DNA of 64,000 nucleotides, taken from the NCBI RefSeq assembly GCF_041270065.1, contig NZ_CP065958.1, positions 2,790,001-2,854,000 of the forward strand. Direction: 5' to 3'. The DNA comes from Streptomyces fradiae. GTDB lineage: Bacteria > Actinomycetota > Actinomycetes > Streptomycetales > Streptomycetaceae. Of the stretch, positions 17,493 to 25,005 are shown one piece after another. Numbering within the stretch: the first letter of the stretch is position 1; every line of letters starts with the position of its first letter. A program made the translations under genes and the position numbers. A model generated the notes under the pieces. The model ran no database searches. It had not been told where the DNA came from and saw only the letters and a program-made list of their open reading frames with translations.

Positions 17493-17799
17493 CAGGGTCG
17501 CACAGCCGATCCCGTATGTTTTCAGCCAAGTTCCGGTACTCGGCGAGTCCTTGGCCGAAGACCGCTCAACCCGCGTAGGTGCTGGCATCACCGCGCTGTA
17601 CTGGGCTTCACGATCGAATGCTTCACGCCAAGTTGCCATGTCGACAATGTGCCGGAAGGAGAACTTGTCACTCGGGCACTGCGGGACACAGTAGATTCGA
17701 TCATGGATACCGAAGACTGGGGTCTCGCGCAAAACCGAGGGGAAACGTGGCACATCCACATGACCAGGGAGACGCCAACACCGAGGGGGGCTTAGCGTC
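17493..17799 (+). promoter_or_regulatory. adpA: Long adpA leader with a possible AdpA site
   Basis: The 307-base leader holds no convincing gene. TGGCGTGAAG on the minus strand at 17630-17621 fits the AdpA consensus TGGCSNGWWY at nine of ten positions, consistent with known AdpA autoregulation in the genus. GAGGGGGG lies nine bases before the start codon. I cannot place the -10 and -35 boxes securely. Confidence 0.5.
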
Positions 17800-18978
17800 A
17801 TGAGCCAGGACTCCGCCGCACCGGAGGCGGCACGGAAGCTGTCCGGGCGCCGCCGTCGCGAAGTCGTCGCGGTACTGCTGTTCAGCGGTGGCCCCATCTT
17901 CGAGAGCTCCATCCCGCTCTCCGTTTTCGGCATCGACCGCCAGGACGCGGGGGTGCCGCGCTACCGGCTGCTGGTGTGCGCCGGCGAGGAAGGCCCGCTG
18001 CGGACCACAGGGGGACTCGAACTCACCGCGCCCTACGGCCTGGAGGCGATCAGCCGGGCGGGCACCGTCGTCGTGCCGGCCTGGCGTTCCATCACCTCGC
18101 CGCCGCCCCCGGAGGCGCTCGAAGCGCTCCGCCGGGCGCACGAGGAGGGCGCGCGCATCGTCGGTCTGTGCACCGGCGCGTTCGTCCTCGCCGCCGCCGG
18201 GCTGCTCGACGGCCGCCCGGCGACCACGCACTGGATGTACGCGCCGACGCTCGCCAAGCGCTATCCGTCGGTCCACGTGGACCCGCGGGAGCTCTTCGTC
18301 GACGACGGCGACGTGCTGACCTCGGCCGGCACCGCGGCCGGAATCGATCTGTGTCTGCACATCGTGCGGACCGACCACGGCACGGAGGCCGCGGGCGCCC
18401 TGGCGCGCCGGCTGGTCGTCCCGCCGCGGCGCAGCGGCGGTCAGGAGCGCTACCTCGACAGGTCTTTACCTGAGGAGATCGGCGCCGACCCGCTGGCCGA
18501 GGTCGTCGCCTGGGCGCTCGAGCACCTCCACGAGCAGTTCGACGTGGAGACCCTCGCGGCGCGCGCGTACATGTCACGGCGGACCTTCGACCGCCGGTTC
18601 CGCTCGCTGACCGGCTCGGCGCCGCTGCAGTGGCTGATCACCCAGCGGGTGCTCCAGGCACAGCGGCTCCTGGAGACCTCCGACTACTCGGTCGACGAGG
18701 TCGCCGGGCGCTGCGGCTTCCGCTCGCCGGTGGCCCTGCGCGGCCACTTCCGGCGGCAGCTGGGCTCCTCGCCGGCCGCATATCGGGCGGCGTACCGGGC
18801 CCGGCGGCCGCAGGGCGAAGGCGGTACGGCGCTGCTCGACGCGGTGGTCCCGGCCCAGGCCCAGGTCCCGGCGGCCCCGCGCCGTCCGGGCGGCCACCTC
18901 CTGGACCCCGGCAAGCCGCCGTCGGACGCCTTCACGCCGGGCCGCCCGGCCCTCCCGGGCCAGCGGAGCGCCCCGTAA
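17800..18978 (+). CDS. adpA: AraC-family master developmental regulator AdpA
   Basis: AdpA activates or represses hundreds of genes for morphological differentiation and antibiotic production. The 392-aa protein has an N-terminal DJ-1/PfpI-like dimerisation domain (residues ~20-200, with VVVPAWRS and GLCTGAFVLAAAGLLDGRPATTHW) and a C-terminal double helix-turn-helix AraC domain (~230-335: DVETLAARAYMSRRTFDRRF, YSVDEVAGRCGFRSPVALRGHF). A TTA codon at 18466-18468 (residue 223) lies in the linker between the domains, the hallmark of bldA-dependent adpA genes. The tail after 340 is low-complexity. ornA follows, as in other streptomycetes. Confidence 0.96.
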   Translation: MSQDSAAPEAARKLSGRRRREVVAVLLFSGGPIFESSIPLSVFGIDRQDAGVPRYRLLVCAGEEGPLRTTGGLELTAPYGLEAISRAGTVVVPAWRSITSPPPPEALEALRRAHEEGARIVGLCTGAFVLAAAGLLDGRPATTHWMYAPTLAKRYPSVHVDPRELFVDDGDVLTSAGTAAGIDLCLHIVRTDHGTEAAGALARRLVVPPRRSGGQERYLDRSLPEEIGADPLAEVVAWALEHLHEQFDVETLAARAYMSRRTFDRRFRSLTGSAPLQWLITQRVLQAQRLLETSDYSVDEVAGRCGFRSPVALRGHFRRQLGSSPAAYRAAYRARRPQGEGGTALLDAVVPAQAQVPAAPRRPGGHLLDPGKPPSDAFTPGRPALPGQRSAP

Positions 18979-19019
18979 CCGGCCCCCGTACCGCGCGCCA
19001 CAAAGCGCGCACCGAGAAA

Positions 19020-19058
19020 CCGAAGGGCCCCCCGGACACCACCCAGGGGGCCCTTCGG
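19020..19058 (+). terminator. Terminator after adpA
   Basis: A perfect 13-bp stem (19020-19032 with 19046-19058) closes a 13-base loop, 42 bases past the adpA stop. Confidence 0.75.
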
Positions 19059-19118
19059 CCATTCCGTGGCCGCGGCCGTTCTTCGGCCCCGGCCCCCCTT
19101 CGGCCATAAGGTAGACGC

Positions 19119-19730
19119 ATGAACGATCGCATGGTGTGGATCGACTGCGAGATGACCGGGCTCTCGCTGACGGACGACGCACTCATCGAGGTGGCCGCGC
19201 TGGTCACCGACTCGGAACTGAACGTGCTCGGCGAAGGCGTGGACATCGTGATCCGCCCGCCGGACGCGGCCCTGGAGACCATGCCGGAGATCGTGCGCGA
19301 GATGCACACGAAGTCCGGGCTGCTCGACGCGCTGGCCGGGGGCACCACCCTCGCCGACGCCGAGGCCCAGGTCCTCGCGTACATCCGCGAGCACGTGAAG
19401 GAGCCCGGCAAGGCCCCGCTGTGCGGGAACTCGGTCTCCACCGACCGCGGCTTCCTCGCCCGCGACATGCCGGCCCTGGAGAAGCACCTCCACTACCGGA
19501 TCGTCGATGTCTCCTCGGTCAAGGAACTGGCCCGCCGCTGGTACCCGAGGGCGTACTTCAACAGTCCGGAGAAGAACGGCAACCACCGGGCGCTCGCGGA
19601 CATCCGCGAGTCGATCGCCGAGCTCCGCTACTACCGGGAGGCGATCTTCGTGCCGCAGCCCGGCCCGGACTCGGAGACCGCGAAGCAGATCGCGGCCCGC
19701 CACGTCATCGCCGGCGACAGCTCCCACTAG
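19119..19730 (+). CDS. orn: Oligoribonuclease
   Basis: This 203-aa DEDD-family 3'-5' exonuclease degrades di- to pentanucleotides, including the pGpG produced from c-di-GMP. Exo I is [11 protein letters not shown] at the N-terminus, Exo II is [11 protein letters not shown] near 108, and Exo III is [18 protein letters not shown] near 158, so all catalytic acidic residues are present. The product links naturally to the c-di-GMP enzyme encoded at 41.5 kb. In Streptomyces the gene is often called ornA and sits beside adpA. Confidence 0.95.
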   Translation: MNDRMVWIDCEMTGLSLTDDALIEVAALVTDSELNVLGEGVDIVIRPPDAALETMPEIVREMHTKSGLLDALAGGTTLADAEAQVLAYIREHVKEPGKAPLCGNSVSTDRGFLARDMPALEKHLHYRIVDVSSVKELARRWYPRAYFNSPEKNGNHRALADIRESIAELRYYREAIFVPQPGPDSETAKQIAARHVIAGDSSH

Positions 19731-19856
19731 GGGGCGCGAGGGGGCCTGCTCGCGCCGGAAAGACGCTCGAAAGAAACGTGTGCGCGAGCACCCCCCGAGA
19801 CCCTGTAGACTTCTTCTCGGCCGGTCAGGGAAGCCCTCGGGCGAATGACCGGTCAT

Positions 19857-19930
19857 GGTGGGTGTAGCTCAGCTGGTAGAGCACCTGGTTGTGGTCCAGG
19901 ATGCCGCGGGTTCGAGTCCCGTCACTCACC
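19857..19930 (+). tRNA. tRNA-His (GTG anticodon)
   Basis: The cloverleaf is complete. Acceptor GTGGGTG (19858-19864) pairs with CACTCAC (19923-19929), the anticodon stem is CCTGG/CCAGG with loop TTGTGGT, and the T arm contains GGTTCGAGTCC. The anticodon GTG is at 19891-19893. The extra 5' G at 19857 faces the discriminator C, as required by histidyl-tRNA synthetase. CCA is not encoded. Confidence 0.96.
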
Positions 19931-19939
19931 CTGAAGGGT

Positions 19940-19971
19940 CGAGGCCCCGGTTCGGAAGAACCGGGGCCTCG
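19940..19971. terminator. Terminator after tRNA-His
   Basis: A perfect 14-bp stem (19940-19953 with 19958-19971) closes a GGAA tetraloop. The next gene converges, so the hairpin may serve both. Confidence 0.85.
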
Positions 19972-20037
19972 CTCGTTCTCCGACCCGGATACGAGAGCGG
20001 CCCCGCCCCTGGAGAGGGCAGGGCCGGGCGGTGTGTC

Positions 20038-20916
20038 TCAGATCACCGGCGGGCGGCCGAGCCGGCCCATCCGCCAGACCGTGGCCCAGCTCATCGGCCG
20101 GCGGTCGCCGCCGGACCGGCGGACGCCCTCGGCGAAGCCGCCGAACCAGGCGCGCAGCCCCGGCAGCGAGCGGGTGCGGGCGATCGTGAGCAGGGTCCAC
20201 ACGCCCAGGTAGACGGGGACGAGCGGGGCCGGCAGGTTCCGCTTCGCCAGCCAGACCCGGTTGCGGGCCGTCATCCGGTAGTAGACCGCGTGCCGGGCCG
20301 GGCTGGTCTTCGGGTGCTGGAGCAGCAGCTCCGGCGCGTACCGCACGGTCCAGCCCGCGTCGAGCGCGCGCCAGGCCAGGTCGGTCTCCTCGTGGGTGAA
20401 GAAGAAGTCCTCCGGCCAGCCGCCGACCTGGTCCAGCATCCGCATCGACAGGCCGTGGCCGCCGCCGAGGAAGGTGGTCACCTCGCCGCCGCGCATCGGG
20501 TCCTTGGCGCCCAGCCGGGGCACATGGCGGCGCTGCGTCTCGCCGTGCTCGTCGGCGATCCGGAAGGAGACGATGCCGAGCGCCGGCTCCGCCCCGTACA
20601 GGTCGGCGAGCCGCCGGAAGACATCGGTGTCGACGAGCAGACCGTCGTCGTCGAGGTCCACGACGACATCGACGTCGCCGAAGGAGCGGAGGGTCTCGAT
20701 GGCGACGTTGCGGCCGCCGGACACCCCGCGGTTCTCCGGGAGCTCCACGCCGTGCACCCCGTCCGGCAGCTCGGCGAGCGAACCGGTGCCGTTGCCGATC
20801 ACCACGACCCGGGCGGGCGGCTCGTCCTGCATGGCCACCGAATCGAGCAGCGCCCGCAGCTCCTTCGGGCGTGTGCCCATCGTCAGCACCGCCACACCCA
20901 TACGCGGTCGCGCCAC
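20038..20916 (-). CDS. Family 2 glycosyltransferase
   Basis: This 292-aa GT-A type enzyme starts at GTG 20916, with GGAG six bases upstream. ATG 20901 is an alternative. The N-terminus MGVAVLTMGTRPKELRALLDS is the nucleotide-sugar-binding first strand and helix. VVDLDDDGLLVD near 100 supplies the metal-binding acidic cluster, and FFFTHEETDLAWR near 185 carries the ED acceptor motif. A C-terminal hydrophobic stretch (VPVYLGVWTLLTIA) suggests membrane association. Rhamnosyltransferase-like enzymes have this form. The sugar and acceptor are unknown. Confidence 0.85.
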   Translation of the reverse strand: MARPRMGVAVLTMGTRPKELRALLDSVAMQDEPPARVVVIGNGTGSLAELPDGVHGVELPENRGVSGGRNVAIETLRSFGDVDVVVDLDDDGLLVDTDVFRRLADLYGAEPALGIVSFRIADEHGETQRRHVPRLGAKDPMRGGEVTTFLGGGHGLSMRMLDQVGGWPEDFFFTHEETDLAWRALDAGWTVRYAPELLLQHPKTSPARHAVYYRMTARNRVWLAKRNLPAPLVPVYLGVWTLLTIARTRSLPGLRAWFGGFAEGVRRSGGDRRPMSWATVWRMGRLGRPPVI

Positions 20917-21023
20917 AACCCACTCCGTTTCCTTGCCGTCATCAAGCGTCAAGCGTCCCGCGATGCTAACGGCCCCGCGTTCCCGCCTGTTCATGTGTAC
21001 GGCACTCAGGGCATGTCCCGCCG

Positions 21024-21596
21024 TCAGCGCAGGTCGCGCCGCATCAGGACCCGGGGGTGGCCGGCGAGGACCGAGGTGGTGTCGGCGGCGTGGACGAACC
21101 CGGCGCGCTCGAAGTTCCTCCGCAGCCCCGCGTACGCCATGGTCGTGTCGACCCGCGCGTCGCCGTTGTCCACCGGGTACGCCTCGACGACCGGGGCGCC
21201 GTGGGCGCGGGCGAACTCGACCGCGCCGGTGATCAGGGCGTGCGAGATGCCCTGCTTGCGGTGGCCGGGGCGGACCCGGACGCACCACAGCGACCACACC
21301 GGCAGGTCGTCGAGGTGCGGGATCGTGCGGCTGCGGGCGTACGAGGTGTCGGCGCGCGGCGCCACGGCCGCCCAGCCGACCGGCTCGTCCCCGTCGTACG
21401 CGAGGACCCCGGGCGGTACGGCACCGGCGCACAGCTCCGCGACGTACGCACCGCGCTCCGGCCCGCGCATCGCGTGGTCGAGCTTGGCCGGGATGCGATG
21501 GCTGAGGCACCAGCAGACGGTGGCGGTCGGCGACTTCGGGCCGATGACGGCCGCCGTGTCCGCGAAGTCCGACGCCGGACGCACCTCGATGCTCAT
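21024..21596 (-). CDS. GNAT-family N-acetyltransferase
   Basis: The 190-aa protein is taken from ATG 21596, which has GGGGAG six bases upstream. The frame to 21632 lacks a site. The acetyl-CoA-binding region is VWSLWCVRVRPGHRKQGISHALI (motif A, R-x2-G-x-[GS]), and GVLAYDGDEPVGWAAVAPR precedes it. The N-terminal TATVCWCLSHRIP segment is typical of a Streptomyces subgroup of unknown substrate. It is divergent from the ABC binding-protein gene. Confidence 0.8.
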   Translation of the reverse strand: MSIEVRPASDFADTAAVIGPKSPTATVCWCLSHRIPAKLDHAMRGPERGAYVAELCAGAVPPGVLAYDGDEPVGWAAVAPRADTSYARSRTIPHLDDLPVWSLWCVRVRPGHRKQGISHALITGAVEFARAHGAPVVEAYPVDNGDARVDTTMAYAGLRRNFERAGFVHAADTTSVLAGHPRVLMRRDLR

Positions 21597-21761
21597 CCCG
21601 TTCTCCCCTCTCGTACCGCTCGTACCGCTCATCCGTACCCTCGCCCCCTCCGGTCCCGTCAGCCTCGCACGTCAACGCCTCACCCGCCGGGGATTCATCC
21701 ACCGGGGCCTTCACCGGCGAGCGTCCCCGGACGGCCCGCCGGACCGCATTACGGTCGCGCC

Positions 21762-23123
21762 ATGTCCCGGCGTACGAGAAGCAGCAGCGGCCCCCGCCGC
21801 GCCGTCGCCCGGCGGGTCACCGCGCTCGCGCTCGCCCTGCTGCTCGGCGCGGGCCTCACCGCGGGCTGCGCCACCGACCCGCCCGGGCCGCGCCGGACCG
21901 GTGAGAAGGGCGGGGTGGATCCGGCGGGGCGGCCGGTCACCCTGACGGTCGGAGTGTTCGGGGCCTTCGGGCTCAAGGAGGCCGGGCTCTACGACACGTA
22001 CATGCGGCTCCATCCCGACGTGGCGGTCCGGCAGACCTCGATCGAGCGGAACGAGAACTACTACCCGCAGCTGATCACCCATCTGGTCACCGGCTCGGGC
22101 CTCGCCGACGTGCAGGCCGTGGAGGTCGGGAACATCGCCGAGGTGGTCGGCACGCAGGGGCCGCGCCTGGTGGACCTGGGCGCGGTGCCGGGGGTGGACC
22201 GGGCGGCGTTACTGCCGTGGAAGTGGGCGCAGGGCACCGGCCGGGACGGGCGCACGGTCGCGCTCGGCACCGACGTCGGCCCGCAGGCGGTCTGCTACCG
22301 CAAGGACCTGTTCGCGCGGGCCGGGCTGCCGACCGGCCGGGCGGAGGTGGGGCGGCTGTGGGCCGGGGACTGGCGGCGGTTCCTGGCGGCAGGGCGGCGG
22401 TTCGCGGCGAAGGCGCCGGCCGGGACGGCGTTCACGGACTCGGCGTCCGGGGTCCTCTCGGCGGTCGTCAGCAGCAACCCCCGGCGCTTCTACGACGAGC
22501 GGGGCGCCCTCGTCGTGGGCTCCGACCCGGGCGTACGGGAGGCCTGGGACCTGGCCGCGGCCTTCGCCCGGCAGGGGCTCACGGCCCGGCTGCAGCAGTT
22601 CACGCCCGGCTGGGACCAGGGATTCGCGAACGGGGCCTTCGCGACCGTGGTGTGCCCGGCCTGGATGCTCGGCTACATCGAGGACAAGGCGGGCCAGGCG
22701 GGGCGGGGCCGCTGGGACGTGGCGGCGGCGCCCCGGCCGGGCAACCGGGGCGGTTCCTTCCTGGTCGTCCCCAAGGCCGGCCCGCACCGGACGGAGGCGG
22801 CCGAGCTCGCCGCGTGGCTGACCGCCCCGGCCCAGCAGGCCCGGGTCTTCGCCCGCCGGGGCAGCTTCCCGAGCGCCTCCGCCGCGCACGCCCTGCCGTC
22901 GGTGGCCGGCGCCCGCCACCCGTACTTCGGCGACACCCCGGTGGGCGCGATCTTCGGGGCGGCGGCCCGCGGTGTGCCGTCGGCGCCGATCGGCCCGAAG
23001 GAGGGCCTGGTCGCCCAGCTCCTGACCGACGGCGGCATGCTCCTGGTCGACCAGACGGGCCGCGACCCGGACGAGGCCTGGGCGGACGCGCTGCGGTCGA
23101 TCGACAACGCCCTGGACCGGTGA
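21762..23123 (+). CDS. Sugar ABC transporter substrate-binding lipoprotein
   Basis: This 453-aa class I carbohydrate-binding lipoprotein has a signal peptide with lipobox LTAGC. VAVRQTSIERNENYYPQL and GLADVQAVEVGNIAEVV resemble CebE-type cello-oligosaccharide binders. From memory cebEFG lies exactly here, beside adpA and orn, in S. coelicolor. In this window, however, no CebR regulator, bglC glucosidase or CebR operator is adjacent, so the sugar is uncertain. A TTA codon at 22209-22211 (residue 150) makes expression potentially bldA-dependent. The stop overlaps the permease start by GTGA. Confidence 0.85.
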   Translation: MSRRTRSSSGPRRAVARRVTALALALLLGAGLTAGCATDPPGPRRTGEKGGVDPAGRPVTLTVGVFGAFGLKEAGLYDTYMRLHPDVAVRQTSIERNENYYPQLITHLVTGSGLADVQAVEVGNIAEVVGTQGPRLVDLGAVPGVDRAALLPWKWAQGTGRDGRTVALGTDVGPQAVCYRKDLFARAGLPTGRAEVGRLWAGDWRRFLAAGRRFAAKAPAGTAFTDSASGVLSAVVSSNPRRFYDERGALVVGSDPGVREAWDLAAAFARQGLTARLQQFTPGWDQGFANGAFATVVCPAWMLGYIEDKAGQAGRGRWDVAAAPRPGNRGGSFLVVPKAGPHRTEAAELAAWLTAPAQQARVFARRGSFPSASAAHALPSVAGARHPYFGDTPVGAIFGAAARGVPSAPIGPKEGLVAQLLTDGGMLLVDQTGRDPDEAWADALRSIDNALDR

Positions 23124-24031
23124 CGGTGACGGTGTCGGTGAGGCGGCGTGTCGACCGCTGGGTGCCGTACGGGCTCGTCGCGCCCTTCTTCGTCCTCTTC
23201 GGCGCCTTCGGGCTCTTCCCGCTCCTCTACACCGGCTGGGCCTCGCTGCACCGGGTCGAGCTGACGGCGCTCGACCGGCCCGAGTGGGTGGGCCTGCGCA
23301 ACTACACCCGGCTCGCCGAGGATCCGTACTTCTGGAACGCGCTGGTGAACACCTTCGTGATCGGCGTGCTCTCGACGGTGCCCCAGCTGCTGCTCGCGCT
23401 CGGCGTTGCGCATCTGCTCGACGCGCGGCTGCGGGCGCGCGGCTTCTTCCGGGTGGTGGCGCTCGCGCCGTACGCGACCTCGGTGGCGGCGGCGACGCTG
23501 GTGTTCGCGCTGCTCTTCGGGCGCGAACACGGGCCGGTGAACTGGGCGTTCACGGCGGCCGGGCTGGCGCCGGTGGACTGGCAGAACGGGCCGTGGGCGG
23601 CCAAGGCGGCGGTGTCGGCGATCGTGGTGTGGCGGTGGACCGGCTACAACGCGCTGATCTATCTGGCGGCGATGCAGACCGTGCCGCGCGAGCTGTACGA
23701 GGCGGCGGCGCTCGACGGGGCCTCGCGGTGGCGGCGGTTCGTCCATGTCACGCTGCCGGCGCTGCGGCCGACGATCCTGTTCACGGTCGTCGTGTCGACG
23801 ATCGGGGCGACGCAGCTGTTCGGCGAGCCGCTGCTCTTCGACGCCGGGACGGGCGCCTCGGGCGGGGCGGACCACCAGTTCCAGACGCTGGGGCTCTACC
23901 TGTACGAGCAGGGGTGGGTGAACCTGCATCTGGGGCGGGCCTCGGCGATCGCCTGGGTGATGCTGCTGATCCTGCTCGTCGTGTTCGGGGCGGCCCGGCT
24001 CGTGCGCTCGCGGCTCCGGGGGCGGGCCTGA
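23120..24031 (+). CDS. Sugar ABC transporter permease (CebF/MalF type)
   Basis: This 303-aa protein starts at GTG 23120 overlapping the previous stop. In-frame GTGs at 23126-23138 are alternatives. Six membrane segments are visible, beginning with LVAPFFVLFGAFGLFPLLYTGW. The EAA loop that contacts the ATPase is EAAALDGASRWRRFVHVTLP near 195. It pairs with the next gene. No ATPase is encoded nearby, so a shared MsiK-type ATPase elsewhere is likely, as usual for Streptomyces sugar importers. Confidence 0.9.
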   Translation: MTVTVSVRRRVDRWVPYGLVAPFFVLFGAFGLFPLLYTGWASLHRVELTALDRPEWVGLRNYTRLAEDPYFWNALVNTFVIGVLSTVPQLLLALGVAHLLDARLRARGFFRVVALAPYATSVAAATLVFALLFGREHGPVNWAFTAAGLAPVDWQNGPWAAKAAVSAIVVWRWTGYNALIYLAAMQTVPRELYEAAALDGASRWRRFVHVTLPALRPTILFTVVVSTIGATQLFGEPLLFDAGTGASGGADHQFQTLGLYLYEQGWVNLHLGRASAIAWVMLLILLVVFGAARLVRSRLRGRA

Positions 24032-24873
24032 TGCGGGGCAAGGGGAGCGAGGGGGGCGAGCGGGCAGGCTGGGGCACGTACACCCTGCTCCTGCTGTTCT
24101 GCGCGGTCTCCCTCTTCCCGCTCGTGTGGGCGGCGGTGGCCGCCTCGCGGACGACCACCCGGCTCGCGCACACCCCGCCGCCGCTGCGCTTCGGCCGGAA
24201 CCTGCCCGAGCACCTGGCCGTCGCATGGACCGACGCCCGGCTCGGCGCGGCGCTGTTCAACACCGTGCTCGTGGCGGGGCTGATCGCGGCGGGCACGGTC
24301 CTGGTGGCGACCCTGGCCGGTTTCGCCTTCGCGCGGCTGCGGTTCCGCTTCCGGGGCGCGCTGTTCGCGCTGGTGGTGGCGACGATGCTGATCCCGCCGC
24401 AGCTCGGCGTCGTACCGCTGTATCTGCTCGTGGCCCGGCTGCAGTGGACGGACGAGCTGCGGGCGGTGGTGCTGCCGGGTCTCGTGTCGGCGTTCGGGGT
24501 GTTCTTCATGCGGCAGCACCTGCTGCGCGCGCTGCCGGCCGAACTGGTCGAGGCGGCGCGGATGGACGGGGCGGGGCCGCTGCGGATCGTCTGGCACGTG
24601 GTGTTCCCGGCGGCGCGCCCGGCGATGGCGGTGCTCGGCACGCTGACCTTCGTGGCGGCCTGGAACGACTTCTTCTGGCCGGTGCTGGTGCTTACCCAGA
24701 CGGGCAGTCCGACGGTGCAGGTGGCGCTGACCGGTCTGGGCCGCGGCTACATCCCGGACCGCTCGGTGGTGATGGCGGGCGCGTTGCTCGGCACGGTGCC
24801 GCTGCTGCTCGTGTTCGCGGTGCTCGGGCGGCTGGTGGTGGGCGGGGTGATGCGGGGCGCGGTGAAGGGGTGA
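24031..24873 (+). CDS. Sugar ABC transporter permease (CebG/MalG type)
   Basis: The 280-aa second permease starts at ATG 24031, one base into the upstream TGA. It has six membrane segments and the EAA loop EAARMDGAGPLRIVWHVVFP near 180, with MLIPPQLGVVPLYLL and AAWNDFFWPVLVL characteristic of MalG-type subunits. It completes a binding protein-permease-permease importer. Confidence 0.9.
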   Translation: MRGKGSEGGERAGWGTYTLLLLFCAVSLFPLVWAAVAASRTTTRLAHTPPPLRFGRNLPEHLAVAWTDARLGAALFNTVLVAGLIAAGTVLVATLAGFAFARLRFRFRGALFALVVATMLIPPQLGVVPLYLLVARLQWTDELRAVVLPGLVSAFGVFFMRQHLLRALPAELVEAARMDGAGPLRIVWHVVFPAARPAMAVLGTLTFVAAWNDFFWPVLVLTQTGSPTVQVALTGLGRGYIPDRSVVMAGALLGTVPLLLVFAVLGRLVVGGVMRGAVKG

Positions 24874-24892
24874 GCCGGGGGACCGGAAAGGA

Positions 24893-24936
24893 GCGCGCCC
24901 CGGACGATGGTGGGGGTGGGACCGTCCGGGGCGCGC
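24893..24936. terminator. Terminator between the ABC operon and the chitinase
   Basis: A perfect 14-bp stem (24893-24906 with 24923-24936) closes a 16-base loop between converging genes. Confidence 0.75.
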
Positions 24937-24954
24937 GGTGTGGGGGGCCGGAGT

Positions 24955-24990
24955 GGCTCGGGGTGTGGCTCGGGGTGTGGCTCGGGGTGT
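24955..24990. repeat. Three tandem copies of GGCTCGGGGTGT
   Basis: Three exact 12-base units follow each other directly in the gap before the chitinase stop, and a degenerate fourth follows. This is probably a slippage-prone simple repeat. Confidence 0.8.
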
Positions 24991-25005
24991 GGCTTGCTCG
25001 GGGTG

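Noticed and set aside
17113..17694. 193-aa frame overlapping the small membrane protein before adpA
   Set aside because: The frame with GTG 17076 has the better ribosome site and a membrane-protein pattern. This one is Arg/Ser/Pro-rich shadow.
17665..17697. Promoter TTGTCA and TAGATT before adpA
   Set aside because: The spacing is 21 bases, too long for a confident sigma-70-type promoter call.
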